From assembly GCA_964637695.1 (NCBI GenBank), contig CAZWVF010000006.1, positions 9,114 to 73,113 of the forward strand: DNA of 64,000 nucleotides. The letters run 5' to 3'. Position 1 is the stretch's first letter, and each line of letters opens with the position of its first letter. The position numbers were made by a program, and so were the translations under genes. Positions 8,759 through 17,376 of this stretch are shown here, in pieces. Below the pieces are notes generated by a model. The model was not told the origin of the DNA. It saw only the letters and a program-made list of their open reading frames with translations, and searched no databases. This stretch comes from JAGLTZ01 sp964637695 (GTDB lineage: Bacteria > Blakebacterota > Blakebacteria > Blakebacterales > Blakebacteraceae).

Positions 8759-9414
8759 AGCAGGCCATCGATCAGACCCGTCAGATGTGGAACGAGTCTG
8801 ACCAGAGGAAGACGAAACGACAGGAACTGCTGGAGAAGGACCGTATCTTCACCCTTGCCAACCTGCTGTCGGTCGTGCGCCTGTTTCTTCTGCCATTCGT
8901 GCTGGCCGCTTTACTGGTTAACCGGCACGATTACGACCTGATTGCATTCGGACTCATCGTTCTGGCGGGTTTGACAGACTATCTCGACGGAGTCGCGGCG
9001 CGCAGGAGAGATGAGATAAGCCAGCTTGGCAAGATCATCGATCCTGTGGCAGACAAGATTTTTGTCGCTTTCCTCGGCTTTATTTTAATCCTGCTCAGAG
9101 GACTTCCGATCTGGTTTGTAGCAATATTCCTTATCCGGGATTTCCTGATTCTGACCGTCTCCTATCTGCTTTTTCTCAACCGCGATATCGTTATCACCAG
9201 CAGTTTCCTGGGGAAGGCTACAACCGTCGTTCTGCTGGTGACTCTGGTACTCTATACGGTACGTCTCGAAGAGATCGGTTTACCACTGGTATACGTAAGC
9301 ACCGCTCTTGTAATTATCAGCGGACTGCTGATGCTCCGTAATTTCGTTCTGCTGATGCGCCAGCTGATGAGCGCCAGGGATGCTGTGGAGGAGCAGCCGG
9401 CTGAACCAGGCTGA
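8755..9414 (+). CDS. pgsA: CDP-alcohol phosphatidyltransferase, probably phosphatidylglycerophosphate synthase
   Basis: A 219-residue integral membrane protein. The CDP-alcohol phosphotransferase motif DG-x2-AR-x8-G-x3-D-x3-D is present as DYLDGVAARRRDEIS..GKIIDPVADK around residues 75-105. About five hydrophobic helices follow a roughly 35-residue charged N-terminus. Most relatives of this size make phosphatidylglycerophosphate from CDP-diacylglycerol and glycerol-3-phosphate; the alcohol acceptor cannot be read from sequence alone. A separate serine-using relative (pssA) sits at 55.8-56.5 kb, which supports the glycerophosphate assignment. It is translationally coupled to recN. Confidence 0.85.
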   Translation: MKQAIDQTRQMWNESDQRKTKRQELLEKDRIFTLANLLSVVRLFLLPFVLAALLVNRHDYDLIAFGLIVLAGLTDYLDGVAARRRDEISQLGKIIDPVADKIFVAFLGFILILLRGLPIWFVAIFLIRDFLILTVSYLLFLNRDIVITSSFLGKATTVVLLVTLVLYTVRLEEIGLPLVYVSTALVIISGLLMLRNFVLLMRQLMSARDAVEEQPAEPG

Positions 9415-9431
9415 CAAGTTTCAATAATGAG

Positions 9432-11312
9432 TTGCAGGTGATCGAATTGAGCTCAGGCAAAAAGAGCGGGCAAAAGTCTGATTTTTTAAAAGGCCCCATA
9501 CTCGAATCGATCCCGCACCGAATGGGCGTCTACTTTCTGAAGGATCGCGGGGACAAGATTATTTACGTAGGGAAAGCGGTAGACCTTCGGTCCCGTATAC
9601 AGTCGCATCTTTCGGGCGCTACGACCCACGCAAAACCAGACACATTTGCATCTCAGATTATCGATGTTGATTTCATACCATGCGAAACGGAAGTTGAAGC
9701 CCTGATCCTCGAACAGAACCTGATCAAGGAGCATCAGCCCAGGTACAACATCGATCTGAAGGACGATAAGCGTTATCCCTACCTGAAACTGACCGATGAG
9801 GATTACCCCCGGGTATTCAAGACCAGAGAGGTCTCGGACGACGGCGCGAGATACTTCGGTCCCTATACCAGCTCTGCCGCTATGGAAAGCATGCTGAAGA
9901 CCCTGCTCTCCATCTTCCCGGTGCGTACATGTGATTACGAAATTCCCTTCAGGGATCCCTCGATGCGGGAGTGTCTGGAATTCCACATTGGCCGCTGTGA
10001 GGCTCCCTGCACCAGGCGGGTAGATCTGGAGCATTACAGGAAGATGGCGGATGAAATTGAAATGTTCCTGGAAGGGCACACAGAAAGCCTGCTGGAAAAC
10101 ATGGAGGAGGAGATGAATGCCGCTTCCACGAATCGGAATTATGAACACGCCGGGGTGGTCAGAAACAGGATCAGGGCAATCCGGCGTTCCACTCAACGCC
10201 AGAGAGTTATTGCCGAAAAGAGGATAGACTTCGATGTCATCGCACACGCCCGTGAATCAACGTCCGGCGTGGGCGTAATCCTTCAGGTTAGGGAGGGCCG
10301 GTTGATCGGCCGGGATACCTATTCCCTGTCGGCACCGTTGATGCAGCAGGATGGCGAAATGCTTTCAGGGCTGATGATCCGGCACTATCTGAGAGCCATT
10401 TATATTCCCTCAATTGTGTATCTGCCCATCACCCTGCCTGACAGAGCTTTACTGGAGAAGATATTGAGCACGAAAGCCGGACGACGGATTTACGTCAGGC
10501 TCGCCCGCCAGGGAGCAGCTTCGGCCGTATCAGAGATGGCATTCACTGATGCCCGGTTCAGACTCCGCGACATTCAGCTGAAATCTGTCCGCAGAGAGGA
10601 TTTCATTCCACGCGGCGTTCAGCAGCTGCAGGAAGAGCTCGACCTGCCCAGGGCCCCCGAACTGATCGAAGCGATAGATGTCAGCCATATGCAGGGTTCA
10701 GATGCAGTAGCTGCGGTCGTTGCGTTCAAAAAGGGAACACCGTTGAAGAACCGGTACCGGAAACTGAAGCTGCGCAGTACCAAGGAGGGTGACGACCCGG
10801 CCGGCATAGCAGAAGCCGTCGAAAGGCACTTTAAAAGGCTTCTCGATGAGAAGGGCCGCGACCAGCTTCCAGATCTGCTGTTGATCGATGGTGGGCCGAC
10901 CCAGCTGGCAGCGGCAGTTCAGGTCCTGAATTCACTGGATATCGATCGTGAGAGAATGCCCGTGCTCGGGCTCGCCAAACGGCTGGAAGAGATCTACATG
11001 CCGGGCGTGGAGGGTCCGCAGTCGCTGGCTCGCAGGACACCCGCCATCAGACTTCTGCAGAGGGTAAGGGATGAGGTCCATCGATTTGCCCTGGGTTATC
11101 ATCGCCAGAAGAGATCGGGCCGGGTAAAGGCTACCCTGCTGACCGAGGTGCCGGGTGTAGGCGCCAAACGGGCCGGAAAGATCCTGCAGGCCTTTGGAAG
11201 CGTGACCAGGATGATGCAATCCGGGGAAGAGGCACTGGCCAGAGTCGACGGTGTTGGTCCGGTTCTGGCCAGGAGGATCATGGACGCCATGGGTGGAAAA
11301 AGCAGGAAATGA
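9432..11312 (+). CDS. uvrC: UvrABC excinuclease subunit C
   Basis: UvrC makes both incisions around a DNA lesion. Domains in order: GIY-YIG nuclease (GVYFLKDRGDKIIYVGKAVD, about residues 32-52); a UVR domain that contacts UvrB (near residue 215); the RNase-H-like nuclease domain (EAIDVSHMQGSDAVAAVVAF); and a C-terminal helix-hairpin-helix pair (VPGVGAKRAGKILQAFG, VDGVGPVLARRIM). Length is normal at about 626. No ATG fits the start: TTG 9432 is the longest, but TTG 9447 has a better ribosome-binding site (AGGTGA 5 nt upstream). The stop overlaps xerD by 4 nt. Confidence 0.93.
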   Translation: MQVIELSSGKKSGQKSDFLKGPILESIPHRMGVYFLKDRGDKIIYVGKAVDLRSRIQSHLSGATTHAKPDTFASQIIDVDFIPCETEVEALILEQNLIKEHQPRYNIDLKDDKRYPYLKLTDEDYPRVFKTREVSDDGARYFGPYTSSAAMESMLKTLLSIFPVRTCDYEIPFRDPSMRECLEFHIGRCEAPCTRRVDLEHYRKMADEIEMFLEGHTESLLENMEEEMNAASTNRNYEHAGVVRNRIRAIRRSTQRQRVIAEKRIDFDVIAHARESTSGVGVILQVREGRLIGRDTYSLSAPLMQQDGEMLSGLMIRHYLRAIYIPSIVYLPITLPDRALLEKILSTKAGRRIYVRLARQGAASAVSEMAFTDARFRLRDIQLKSVRREDFIPRGVQQLQEELDLPRAPELIEAIDVSHMQGSDAVAAVVAFKKGTPLKNRYRKLKLRSTKEGDDPAGIAEAVERHFKRLLDEKGRDQLPDLLLIDGGPTQLAAAVQVLNSLDIDRERMPVLGLAKRLEEIYMPGVEGPQSLARRTPAIRLLQRVRDEVHRFALGYHRQKRSGRVKATLLTEVPGVGAKRAGKILQAFGSVTRMMQSGEEALARVDGVGPVLARRIMDAMGGKSRK

Positions 11313-12208
11313 GCGGGGGCGATCGAAAAACGGCCGATCAGTTCCTCGATCACCTTGCGGTGGAAAGGAACCTCTCGCCCAATACAATCGATGCATACCG
11401 GCACGACCTCTCCAGGTTTCTGGAATTCCTCGAATCGGGCGGTTCCGGTGTGCACGATGTGCGGGCGGTTGACATTGAAAAGTTCATCCGCTCTCTCAGA
11501 AGCGAGAGCCTAAGTGCCGGAAGCGTGGTGCGCAGCCTGTCAGCCATACGTACCTTCTACAGGTTTCTGCAGACTGAGGGTGTTACCGACCACGATCCCA
11601 CAAAGCAGATCGAACGTCCGCGACTCTGGAAAAAGCTGCCAGTCGTGCTGGATATCTTCGAAATCGAATCCCTCCTCGATCAGCCCGACATGGAGAGTGA
11701 CCTCGGGATAAGAGACCGGGCAATGCTGGAGCTGGCGTATGCGGCCGGGCTGAGAGTAACCGAGATACTTCAGGTGACAATTCACGGCCTGGACATGAAT
11801 GAAGGGCTTGTCCGGGTCATGGGGAAGGGCAGAAAAGAGCGCCTGGTTCCGGTCGGACGTGTTGCGCTCGATTATGTGGGACGATACATCGACGGTCCCC
11901 GCAGGAGGCTTTCTCAGAAAGGAGAGAGGACAGAAGTGCTCTTCCTTAACTTCAGAGGTGCTCCCTTGAGCCGGATGGGATTCTGGAAGATACTGCAGAA
12001 ATACGTGGATGCAGCCGGCATCAAAAGGAAATGCACTCCTCATACTCTGAGACACTCATTTGCCACTCACCTGCTGGAGGGTGGGGCAGATCTCAGGGCG
12101 GTGCAGGAAATGCTGGGTCATGCAGACATCGCAACGACCCAGATATACACACGGGTCGATCGCTCGTATCTCAAGGAAATTCATAAAACGTTCCATCCAC
12201 GGGGATGA
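11309..12208 (+). CDS. xerD: XerC/XerD-type tyrosine recombinase
   Basis: A 299-residue site-specific recombinase. The N-terminal SAM-like core-binding domain (about 1-90) is followed by the catalytic domain with all active-site residues: Arg in AAGLRVTEIL, Lys in MGKGRKERLVP, HTLRHSFATHLL (H-x-x-R), His in MLGHADIATTQ and the nucleophile Tyr in IYTRVDRSYL. Size and completeness fit the housekeeping chromosome-dimer resolvase rather than a phage integrase, and no mobile element adjoins it. Whether it is the XerC or XerD partner is not certain. It overlaps uvrC and the next gene by 4 nt each. Confidence 0.88.
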   Translation: MSGGDRKTADQFLDHLAVERNLSPNTIDAYRHDLSRFLEFLESGGSGVHDVRAVDIEKFIRSLRSESLSAGSVVRSLSAIRTFYRFLQTEGVTDHDPTKQIERPRLWKKLPVVLDIFEIESLLDQPDMESDLGIRDRAMLELAYAAGLRVTEILQVTIHGLDMNEGLVRVMGKGRKERLVPVGRVALDYVGRYIDGPRRRLSQKGERTEVLFLNFRGAPLSRMGFWKILQKYVDAAGIKRKCTPHTLRHSFATHLLEGGADLRAVQEMLGHADIATTQIYTRVDRSYLKEIHKTFHPRG

Positions 12209-13545
12209 ACAGCTTCGACACCAGATATGAACCGGTTTTCCCGGAGTCCGGCAGTGACCTGGGCGGGATGATGCATTCCCGGCTGCCCGCTGAAACCATT
12301 CATATTCTGGAGTCCGTTGCAGGCTGTTCATCCAGGGTCGGGATACCGGCATATGCCGTGGGTGGTCCCATCAGAGATCTGCTGCTCAACCGGCCCGTCA
12401 TCGACATGGACGTCGTGGTTGAAGGGGATGGGATAAGGTTCGCAGCGGAACTCGCCTCTGAGTGCCGGGGTAAACTGGTGGAGTACGCCAGGTTCGGTAC
12501 CGCTCTCGTTGTGATGCCCGGTGGCATCAAGGTCGATGTAACCACCGCCAGGGAGGAAAGCTATATCAAACCGGGCGCTCTTCCGGATGTAGAACCGGGT
12601 ACGCTGGAAAAGGATCTTTTCAGGCGTGATTTCACCATCAACGCAATGGCGATACAGCTCGGACCGGAACGATTCGGCTGTTTTATAGATTTGTACGGAG
12701 GGATATCTGATCTGGCGCGTGGAATAATCCGCGTACTGCACGACGGTTCATTCAAGGATGATCCCACGCGGATACTGCGCGCGATCCGGTTCGAAACCCG
12801 ATACGGTTTCACAATAGAAGAGGGCACGGCTGCCAACCTGGCGGAATCTGTGGAAGACGGCATGCTGGCAGAAGTCAGTCCTCAGCGGCTCAGAGAGGAG
12901 ATCGTCGCGATCCTGAAGGAGGAGGGTGCCTCTGCAGCGGTGGAGCATCTCAACAGGTCCGGAGTTTTGAGTGCTCTCTTCGGCGATCGATTCATTTATC
13001 CCGACTCTGTTGAGGATCTTTTTGAAAAGGCGTGCAGCGCCGCAGACTGGTACCTGGAGATGGCGGAGACGATCCCCCTTGAGGAGCTGTCAAAATGGCG
13101 GCTCAGGTGGTTGATCCTGATGGGCGGTACGGCGCCGGAAGTCACCATTGATCTGAGCAACAGATTTCATCTTGGCAAACCTGTGGCAAAGGCAGTTGGT
13201 GAGGTGCACGAGCGGCTGCCGGCAATCCGCGAATACCTCTCAGACGGAAAGGATACTGCCGTCAGCTTCATCTATCGCCTGATGGAGGGTGTTTCACCCG
13301 AAGTTCTTCTATATGCTGCTGCACTGGCCGGCAGAGAAAACACACTTGAAATAATCGAACATTATCTCTTGGAAATACGTCCAATAGAAGCGTTCGTAAA
13401 CGGAAACAACCTGAAGGAGATCGGCGTTGCGGAAGGCCCGTTGATGGGAGAGATCCTCCGTCTACTTTTCGACAAGCAGCTCGATGGAGTCATCAGCAGC
13501 AGGAATGACGCAATGGAAGAAGCTCGAAAACTGGCTCACATGTAA
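12205..13545 (+). CDS. CCA tRNA nucleotidyltransferase / poly(A) polymerase family protein
   Basis: A 446-residue class II nucleotidyltransferase. The head domain carries YAVGGPIRDLLL, the metal-binding IDMDVVVEG, and LFRRDFTINAMAIQLG. The neck region RILRAIRFETRYGF binds the incoming nucleotide in this family. A helical C-terminal half follows. These proteins add CCA to tRNA 3' ends, or only A or CC in split systems, or act as poly(A) polymerases; the sequence does not separate these. About 30 extra residues precede the catalytic core. Translation is coupled to the recombinase by an ATGA overlap. Confidence 0.85.
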   Translation: MNSFDTRYEPVFPESGSDLGGMMHSRLPAETIHILESVAGCSSRVGIPAYAVGGPIRDLLLNRPVIDMDVVVEGDGIRFAAELASECRGKLVEYARFGTALVVMPGGIKVDVTTAREESYIKPGALPDVEPGTLEKDLFRRDFTINAMAIQLGPERFGCFIDLYGGISDLARGIIRVLHDGSFKDDPTRILRAIRFETRYGFTIEEGTAANLAESVEDGMLAEVSPQRLREEIVAILKEEGASAAVEHLNRSGVLSALFGDRFIYPDSVEDLFEKACSAADWYLEMAETIPLEELSKWRLRWLILMGGTAPEVTIDLSNRFHLGKPVAKAVGEVHERLPAIREYLSDGKDTAVSFIYRLMEGVSPEVLLYAAALAGRENTLEIIEHYLLEIRPIEAFVNGNNLKEIGVAEGPLMGEILRLLFDKQLDGVISSRNDAMEEARKLAHM

Positions 13546-13561
13546 CCGGAGTTGATCAATA

Positions 13562-14236
13562 GTGGACATTGTAGATTTTCTGCGACAGACAATGATTATC
13601 CTGCCACCCATCCTGCTGGCACTGACATTCCATGAGTGGGCCCACGCATGGTCGGCGAACAAGCTTGGAGATCCCACAGCCAGACTGCAGGGACGTCTAT
13701 CGCTCAATCCAATGGTGCACCTGGATCCTTTCGGTACGCTGGTCCTGATATTGACACAGATGATAGGGTGGGCGAAACCGGTCCCCATCGACACAAGATA
13801 CCTCAGGAACCCGAAGCGCGATCTCTTCTGGATCGCCAGCGCCGGACCACTCGCCAATCTCACAATGGCTCTGGGACTGGGTCTGATCATCAGGATCGGC
13901 GGTCCCGGTCACTTCATGGGAGCCTATCGTTCCTTCAACATGGGTCTGCCGCTGCAGGGCCTGCCCGAAATATTAAGTGCCATGGTATTTCTCTGTTTTT
14001 TTATCAATATCGTGCTGGCATGGTTTAACATGATACCGATTCCGCCACTTGATGGGTCGAAGGTGGTGATGCGCTTTCTTTCACCGGAAGCGACGGTGGC
14101 CTATATGCAGTTCAGCCGGTATGGATTCCTGATACTGCTTTTCCTCATATTCGCATTTCGCGGTCTTCTTTACAGTATTCTTTTGCCGCCTGTCGCACTG
14201 ACAGGATACCTTTTCGCAGGGATCCGTCTTTTCTGA
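13562..14236 (+). CDS. Site-2 protease family (M50) intramembrane metalloprotease
   Basis: A 224-residue polytopic membrane protein. LTFHEWAHAW supplies the HExxH zinc site near residue 27 in the first hydrophobic segment, and NMIPIPPLDGSKV supplies the third zinc ligand (Asp) near residue 160. It has no PDZ domain, so it belongs to the small S2P subgroup rather than the RseP group. A GTG start at 13562 follows GGAG at a distance of 10 nt. The substrate is unknown; such proteins often release membrane-bound regulators. It is not obviously coupled to its neighbours. Confidence 0.88.
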   Translation: MDIVDFLRQTMIILPPILLALTFHEWAHAWSANKLGDPTARLQGRLSLNPMVHLDPFGTLVLILTQMIGWAKPVPIDTRYLRNPKRDLFWIASAGPLANLTMALGLGLIIRIGGPGHFMGAYRSFNMGLPLQGLPEILSAMVFLCFFINIVLAWFNMIPIPPLDGSKVVMRFLSPEATVAYMQFSRYGFLILLFLIFAFRGLLYSILLPPVALTGYLFAGIRLF

Positions 14237-14289
14237 GAAGTAACAGGAATGCGGGGAGTTGTTGAAAAATCAGCTGTAAAGGACCAATA

Positions 14290-14306
14290 TTGGTACGTCT
14301 GAGGCA
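14290..14306 (+). promoter_or_regulatory. Candidate sigma54 (-24/-12) promoter ahead of the pilus genes
   Basis: TTGGTACG-TCTG-AGGCA matches the sigma54 consensus TTGGCACG-N4-TTGCA with the required GG-N10-GC spacing (GG at 14292-14293, GC at 14304-14305). It lies about 225 bp before pilB, and a sigma54-dependent PilR-type regulator is encoded 5.8 kb downstream. The -12 box is imperfect, and the site coincides with the TTG start of the small open frame 14290-14508, so at most one of the two readings is likely right. Confidence 0.3.
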
Positions 14307-14508
14307 AAGAGCACGATTTCAGACCGGCAGGAAAGAGACGGTCATCAATGATCAGGCCGTTGAGGGATCGGCCGAGAACACCCCGGGAAGGCATGTCAGC
14401 TTCCAGAGGTTCTCCAGCGTTCGGAACAGACGAATACGCGGCAGGTCACTCCTGATACTGATGGCACTGTGTGCTCTGGTAGTTGTGGCAATAGCAGTAC
14501 TGGCCTGA
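14290..14508 (+). CDS. Hypothetical small protein with C-terminal membrane helix
   Basis: A 72-residue open frame with a basic N-terminal two-thirds and a C-terminal hydrophobic helix (LLILMALCALVVVAIAVLA) that ends the protein, the layout of a tail-anchored peptide. The only possible start is TTG 14290, with AAAGGA 6 nt upstream. It ends 22 nt before pilB. I do not recognise a family. Because of its position it might be a pilus-linked accessory, but it may equally be leader sequence: a sigma54-like promoter overlaps the start. Confidence 0.4.
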   Translation: MVRLRQRARFQTGRKETVINDQAVEGSAENTPGRHVSFQRFSSVRNRRIRGRSLLILMALCALVVVAIAVLA

Positions 14509-14530
14509 GCCGGCAGAGGAAGGATGGAGG

Positions 14531-16231
14531 ATGGCAATCAAACTTGGACAGATGCTCCTGAAGGCAGGTGCGGTAACTCAGGAGCAACTCGAGGAAGCGC
14601 TGTCCAAGCAGAAAACTGCGGGCGGCACACTTGGCCAGAATCTCATAAGCATGGGAATTCTCACCGAGCAGCAGATCCTTGAGTACCTCGGGAAGCAGTT
14701 GAACGTCGGGGTCATTGAGGTCGATCCAGAGACTCTTGACTATGATGTTGCCGCTCTGATACCTCCCGATGTTGCCAAGAAATTCAATGTGGTGGCTGTC
14801 GAAAAGAACGGCAACACCCTCACCGTGGCCGCAGCCGATCCCACAAACATCTTCGTTCTCGATTCTATCAAGTTCGTAACCGGATATAACGTCATGCCCG
14901 CCATAGCTTCTGAGGCATCCATCAAAGCGGCGATCGACAGCCTCTATGTCACCGATGACGGCGTCGATTCAATGGAAGACATTCTGCGCGATTTCGAAGG
15001 TGATGAGCTGGAAGTGCTGGCAGAGGAGGAGGAGCTGGAGGAGGAGGCTCTGGAAGCGGCCCTTTCCGACGCACCCCTGGTCAGGCTTGTAGACTCGATA
15101 ATAGTAGACGCTATCCGCAGGGGTGCTTCCGATATCCATATCGAGCCCTACGAGCGGGCGGTACGCGTGCGATACCGGATCGACGGAACACTGATCGAGA
15201 TGTCCCCGATACCATTCAGGCTGAAGGCTGCTGTAGTATCGCGTCTGAAGATCATGTCCGACCTCGATATCTCCGAAAGGCGCGTTCCCCAGGACGGCCG
15301 CATCAAGGTTAAGACGAGAGGCAAGACTGTTGACCTGCGTGTCTCCATCCTTCCTGTGATCTTTGGAGAGAAAGTGGTCATGAGAATCCTCGATGCGGGA
15401 AGTCTCTCTCTGGATCTGGCGAAACTTGGCTATACCGAAAAGGCGCTGAATGACTTCATGAACGGTATCAGGCAGCCGTATGGGATGGTTCTGGTCACCG
15501 GACCCACCGGTTCGGGAAAATCCACGACACTTTACTCTGCCGTGAGTCTGCTGAACGAACCGGACACGAATATCATGACCGCGGAGGATCCTGTTGAATA
15601 CAACATGGCGGGCATCAACCAGGTCAACGTGCGTTCCGAAATCGGATTGACATTCGCGGCGTCTCTGAGATCCTTCCTGCGGCAGGACCCCAACATCATC
15701 CTGGTCGGTGAGATCCGGGACCTCGAGACCGGCGAGATCGCAATAAAGGCTGCACTGACCGGACACCTGGTGCTTTCGACCCTCCACACAAATGACTCTG
15801 CCAGCACGATCAACAGGATGCTCAACATGGGACTTCCGCCATTCCTGCTGGCATCTTCCCTGCTTGTGATCCAGGCTCAGCGTCTTGTACGCAGGTTGTG
15901 CGGTGAATGCAAGAAGCCCGCCGATCTGACCAAGGATCAGATACAGATGTTCGAGATCACAGATGAGCAGGTCAAGAACGCCACCGTATTCGAAAAAGAC
16001 GGCTGCTCAGTATGCAACCATACAGGCTACAAGGGCAGGATGGGGGTATATGAAGTGCTTCCCTTGACCCCGACAATCAGGCAGATGATCCTGGATGAAT
16101 CTGACACATACGCAATCAAGAGGACTGCCGTAGAAGAGGGTATGCTCACCCTGAGAGCAGATGCTGTGCAGAAATGGCTGAGCGGGATAACCTCTTTCGA
16201 AGAGATTCTGAGAGAAACGGCCGAAGCCTGA
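14531..16231 (+). CDS. pilB: Type IV pilus assembly ATPase PilB
   Basis: A 566-residue secretion-type ATPase that powers pilus extension. The N-terminal MshEN/T2SSE_N domain (LGQMLLKAGAVTQEQLEEAL) leads through an acidic linker (about residues 157-175) to the ATPase. Walker A is GPTGSGKSTTLYS, the Asp box and Walker B include LVGEIRDLETGEIA, and the His box is HLVLSTLHTNDSAS. The zinc-binding tetracysteine is CGECKKP plus CSVCNHTGYKGRMG. Length and motifs are normal. It opens a pilB-pilT-pilC-pilS-pilR run of five same-strand genes. Confidence 0.95.
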   Translation: MAIKLGQMLLKAGAVTQEQLEEALSKQKTAGGTLGQNLISMGILTEQQILEYLGKQLNVGVIEVDPETLDYDVAALIPPDVAKKFNVVAVEKNGNTLTVAAADPTNIFVLDSIKFVTGYNVMPAIASEASIKAAIDSLYVTDDGVDSMEDILRDFEGDELEVLAEEEELEEEALEAALSDAPLVRLVDSIIVDAIRRGASDIHIEPYERAVRVRYRIDGTLIEMSPIPFRLKAAVVSRLKIMSDLDISERRVPQDGRIKVKTRGKTVDLRVSILPVIFGEKVVMRILDAGSLSLDLAKLGYTEKALNDFMNGIRQPYGMVLVTGPTGSGKSTTLYSAVSLLNEPDTNIMTAEDPVEYNMAGINQVNVRSEIGLTFAASLRSFLRQDPNIILVGEIRDLETGEIAIKAALTGHLVLSTLHTNDSASTINRMLNMGLPPFLLASSLLVIQAQRLVRRLCGECKKPADLTKDQIQMFEITDEQVKNATVFEKDGCSVCNHTGYKGRMGVYEVLPLTPTIRQMILDESDTYAIKRTAVEEGMLTLRADAVQKWLSGITSFEEILRETAEA

Positions 16232-16271
16232 TCGAAGGATGCTGAAGATCCGGCAATAGAGAAGGACAGAT

Positions 16272-17357
16272 ATGGCAACTTTAAATCTGAAATCGCTGCT
16301 CGAAGAGATGGTCGAACACAAGGGGAGCGACCTTCACCTGACAGTCGGTGCAGGTCCACAGATGCGTGTGGATGGCGATCTTATTCCTATTGGTAATTAC
16401 GAGAAACTTGGTCCTGAAGAAACACAGGCCCTGGCCTACAGCGTGCTGACAGAGAAGCAGAAGAAGGAATTCGAGGAGACGATGGAGCTGGACTTCTCGT
16501 TCGGAATCAAGAACCTGAGCCGGTTCAGGGGCAACGTATTCATGCAGAGGGGAGCGGTTGCAGCCGTATTCCGTACAATCCCCTACGAGATCCTCAGTTT
16601 CGATAAGCTGGGACTGCCCCCGATAGTCAAAGAACTCTCAGAAAGGCCGAACGGGCTGGTTCTGGTAACAGGTCCCACCGGTTCCGGCAAATCGACTACT
16701 CTCGCAGCCATGGTCGACAGGATCAACGAGGAGGAACCTGTCCATATCCTGACGATCGAAGATCCTATCGAGTTCGTGCACAATCACAAGCGTTCTCTGG
16801 TGAATCAGAGGCAGCTTGGAGCAGACACATTGGGCTTCGAACCGGCACTGCGAGCCGTTCTGCGACAGGATCCCGATGTTGTGCTGATAGGTGAGATGCG
16901 CGACCTGGAGACCATAGAGGCGGCACTCACTATCGCTGAAACGGGTCACCTTGCGTTCGGGACCCTCCATACGAATTCGGCTGCTCAGACTATGAACAGG
17001 CTCATCGACGTATTCCCGACGGGCCAGCAGCAGCAGGTAAGGACCCAACTCTCCCTGACACTTGAGGGTGTTATAAGTCAGCAGCTGCTGCCGAAAGTAG
17101 GAGGGGGCAGGACTGCGTCGCTGGAGATCCTGGTCTGCACTCCCGCAGTCAGAGCTTTGATCAGAGACAACAAGATCCACCAGATCTACAGCATTATGCA
17201 GGTTGGAACGAAGTTCGGAATGCGCACGATGTGCCAATCTCTCTACGAAGAGGTTCGAAAGAGGAATATCGATCCGCAGGTAGCGATAATGCGTTGCCCC
17301 GATCCCGAGGAACTGAAGGAGATGCTCAGCAAGGGTGGCCCTTCGGGGATGGGTTAA
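16272..17357 (+). CDS. pilT: Type IV pilus retraction ATPase PilT
   Basis: A 361-residue hexameric ATPase for pilus disassembly, twitching and DNA uptake. An N-terminal PAS-like domain (GSDLHLTVGAGPQMRVDGDL) precedes Walker A GPTGSGKSTTLAAMVD, the Walker B region VLIGEMRDLETIEAAL and the His box HLAFGTLHTNSAAQT. The C-terminal ALIRDNKIHQIYSIMQ corresponds to the PilT-specific AIRNLIRE motif needed for retraction, which separates it from PilB. It lacks the tetracysteine site, as expected. It sits 40 nt after pilB and 19 nt before pilC. Confidence 0.95.
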   Translation: MATLNLKSLLEEMVEHKGSDLHLTVGAGPQMRVDGDLIPIGNYEKLGPEETQALAYSVLTEKQKKEFEETMELDFSFGIKNLSRFRGNVFMQRGAVAAVFRTIPYEILSFDKLGLPPIVKELSERPNGLVLVTGPTGSGKSTTLAAMVDRINEEEPVHILTIEDPIEFVHNHKRSLVNQRQLGADTLGFEPALRAVLRQDPDVVLIGEMRDLETIEAALTIAETGHLAFGTLHTNSAAQTMNRLIDVFPTGQQQQVRTQLSLTLEGVISQQLLPKVGGGRTASLEILVCTPAVRALIRDNKIHQIYSIMQVGTKFGMRTMCQSLYEEVRKRNIDPQVAIMRCPDPEELKEMLSKGGPSGMG

Positions 17358-17376
17358 GCCAACAGGAAAGTAGAAA

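Noticed and set aside
14969..15787. 272-residue minus-strand frame opposite pilB
   Set aside because: No motif, no ribosome-binding site, fully inside pilB.
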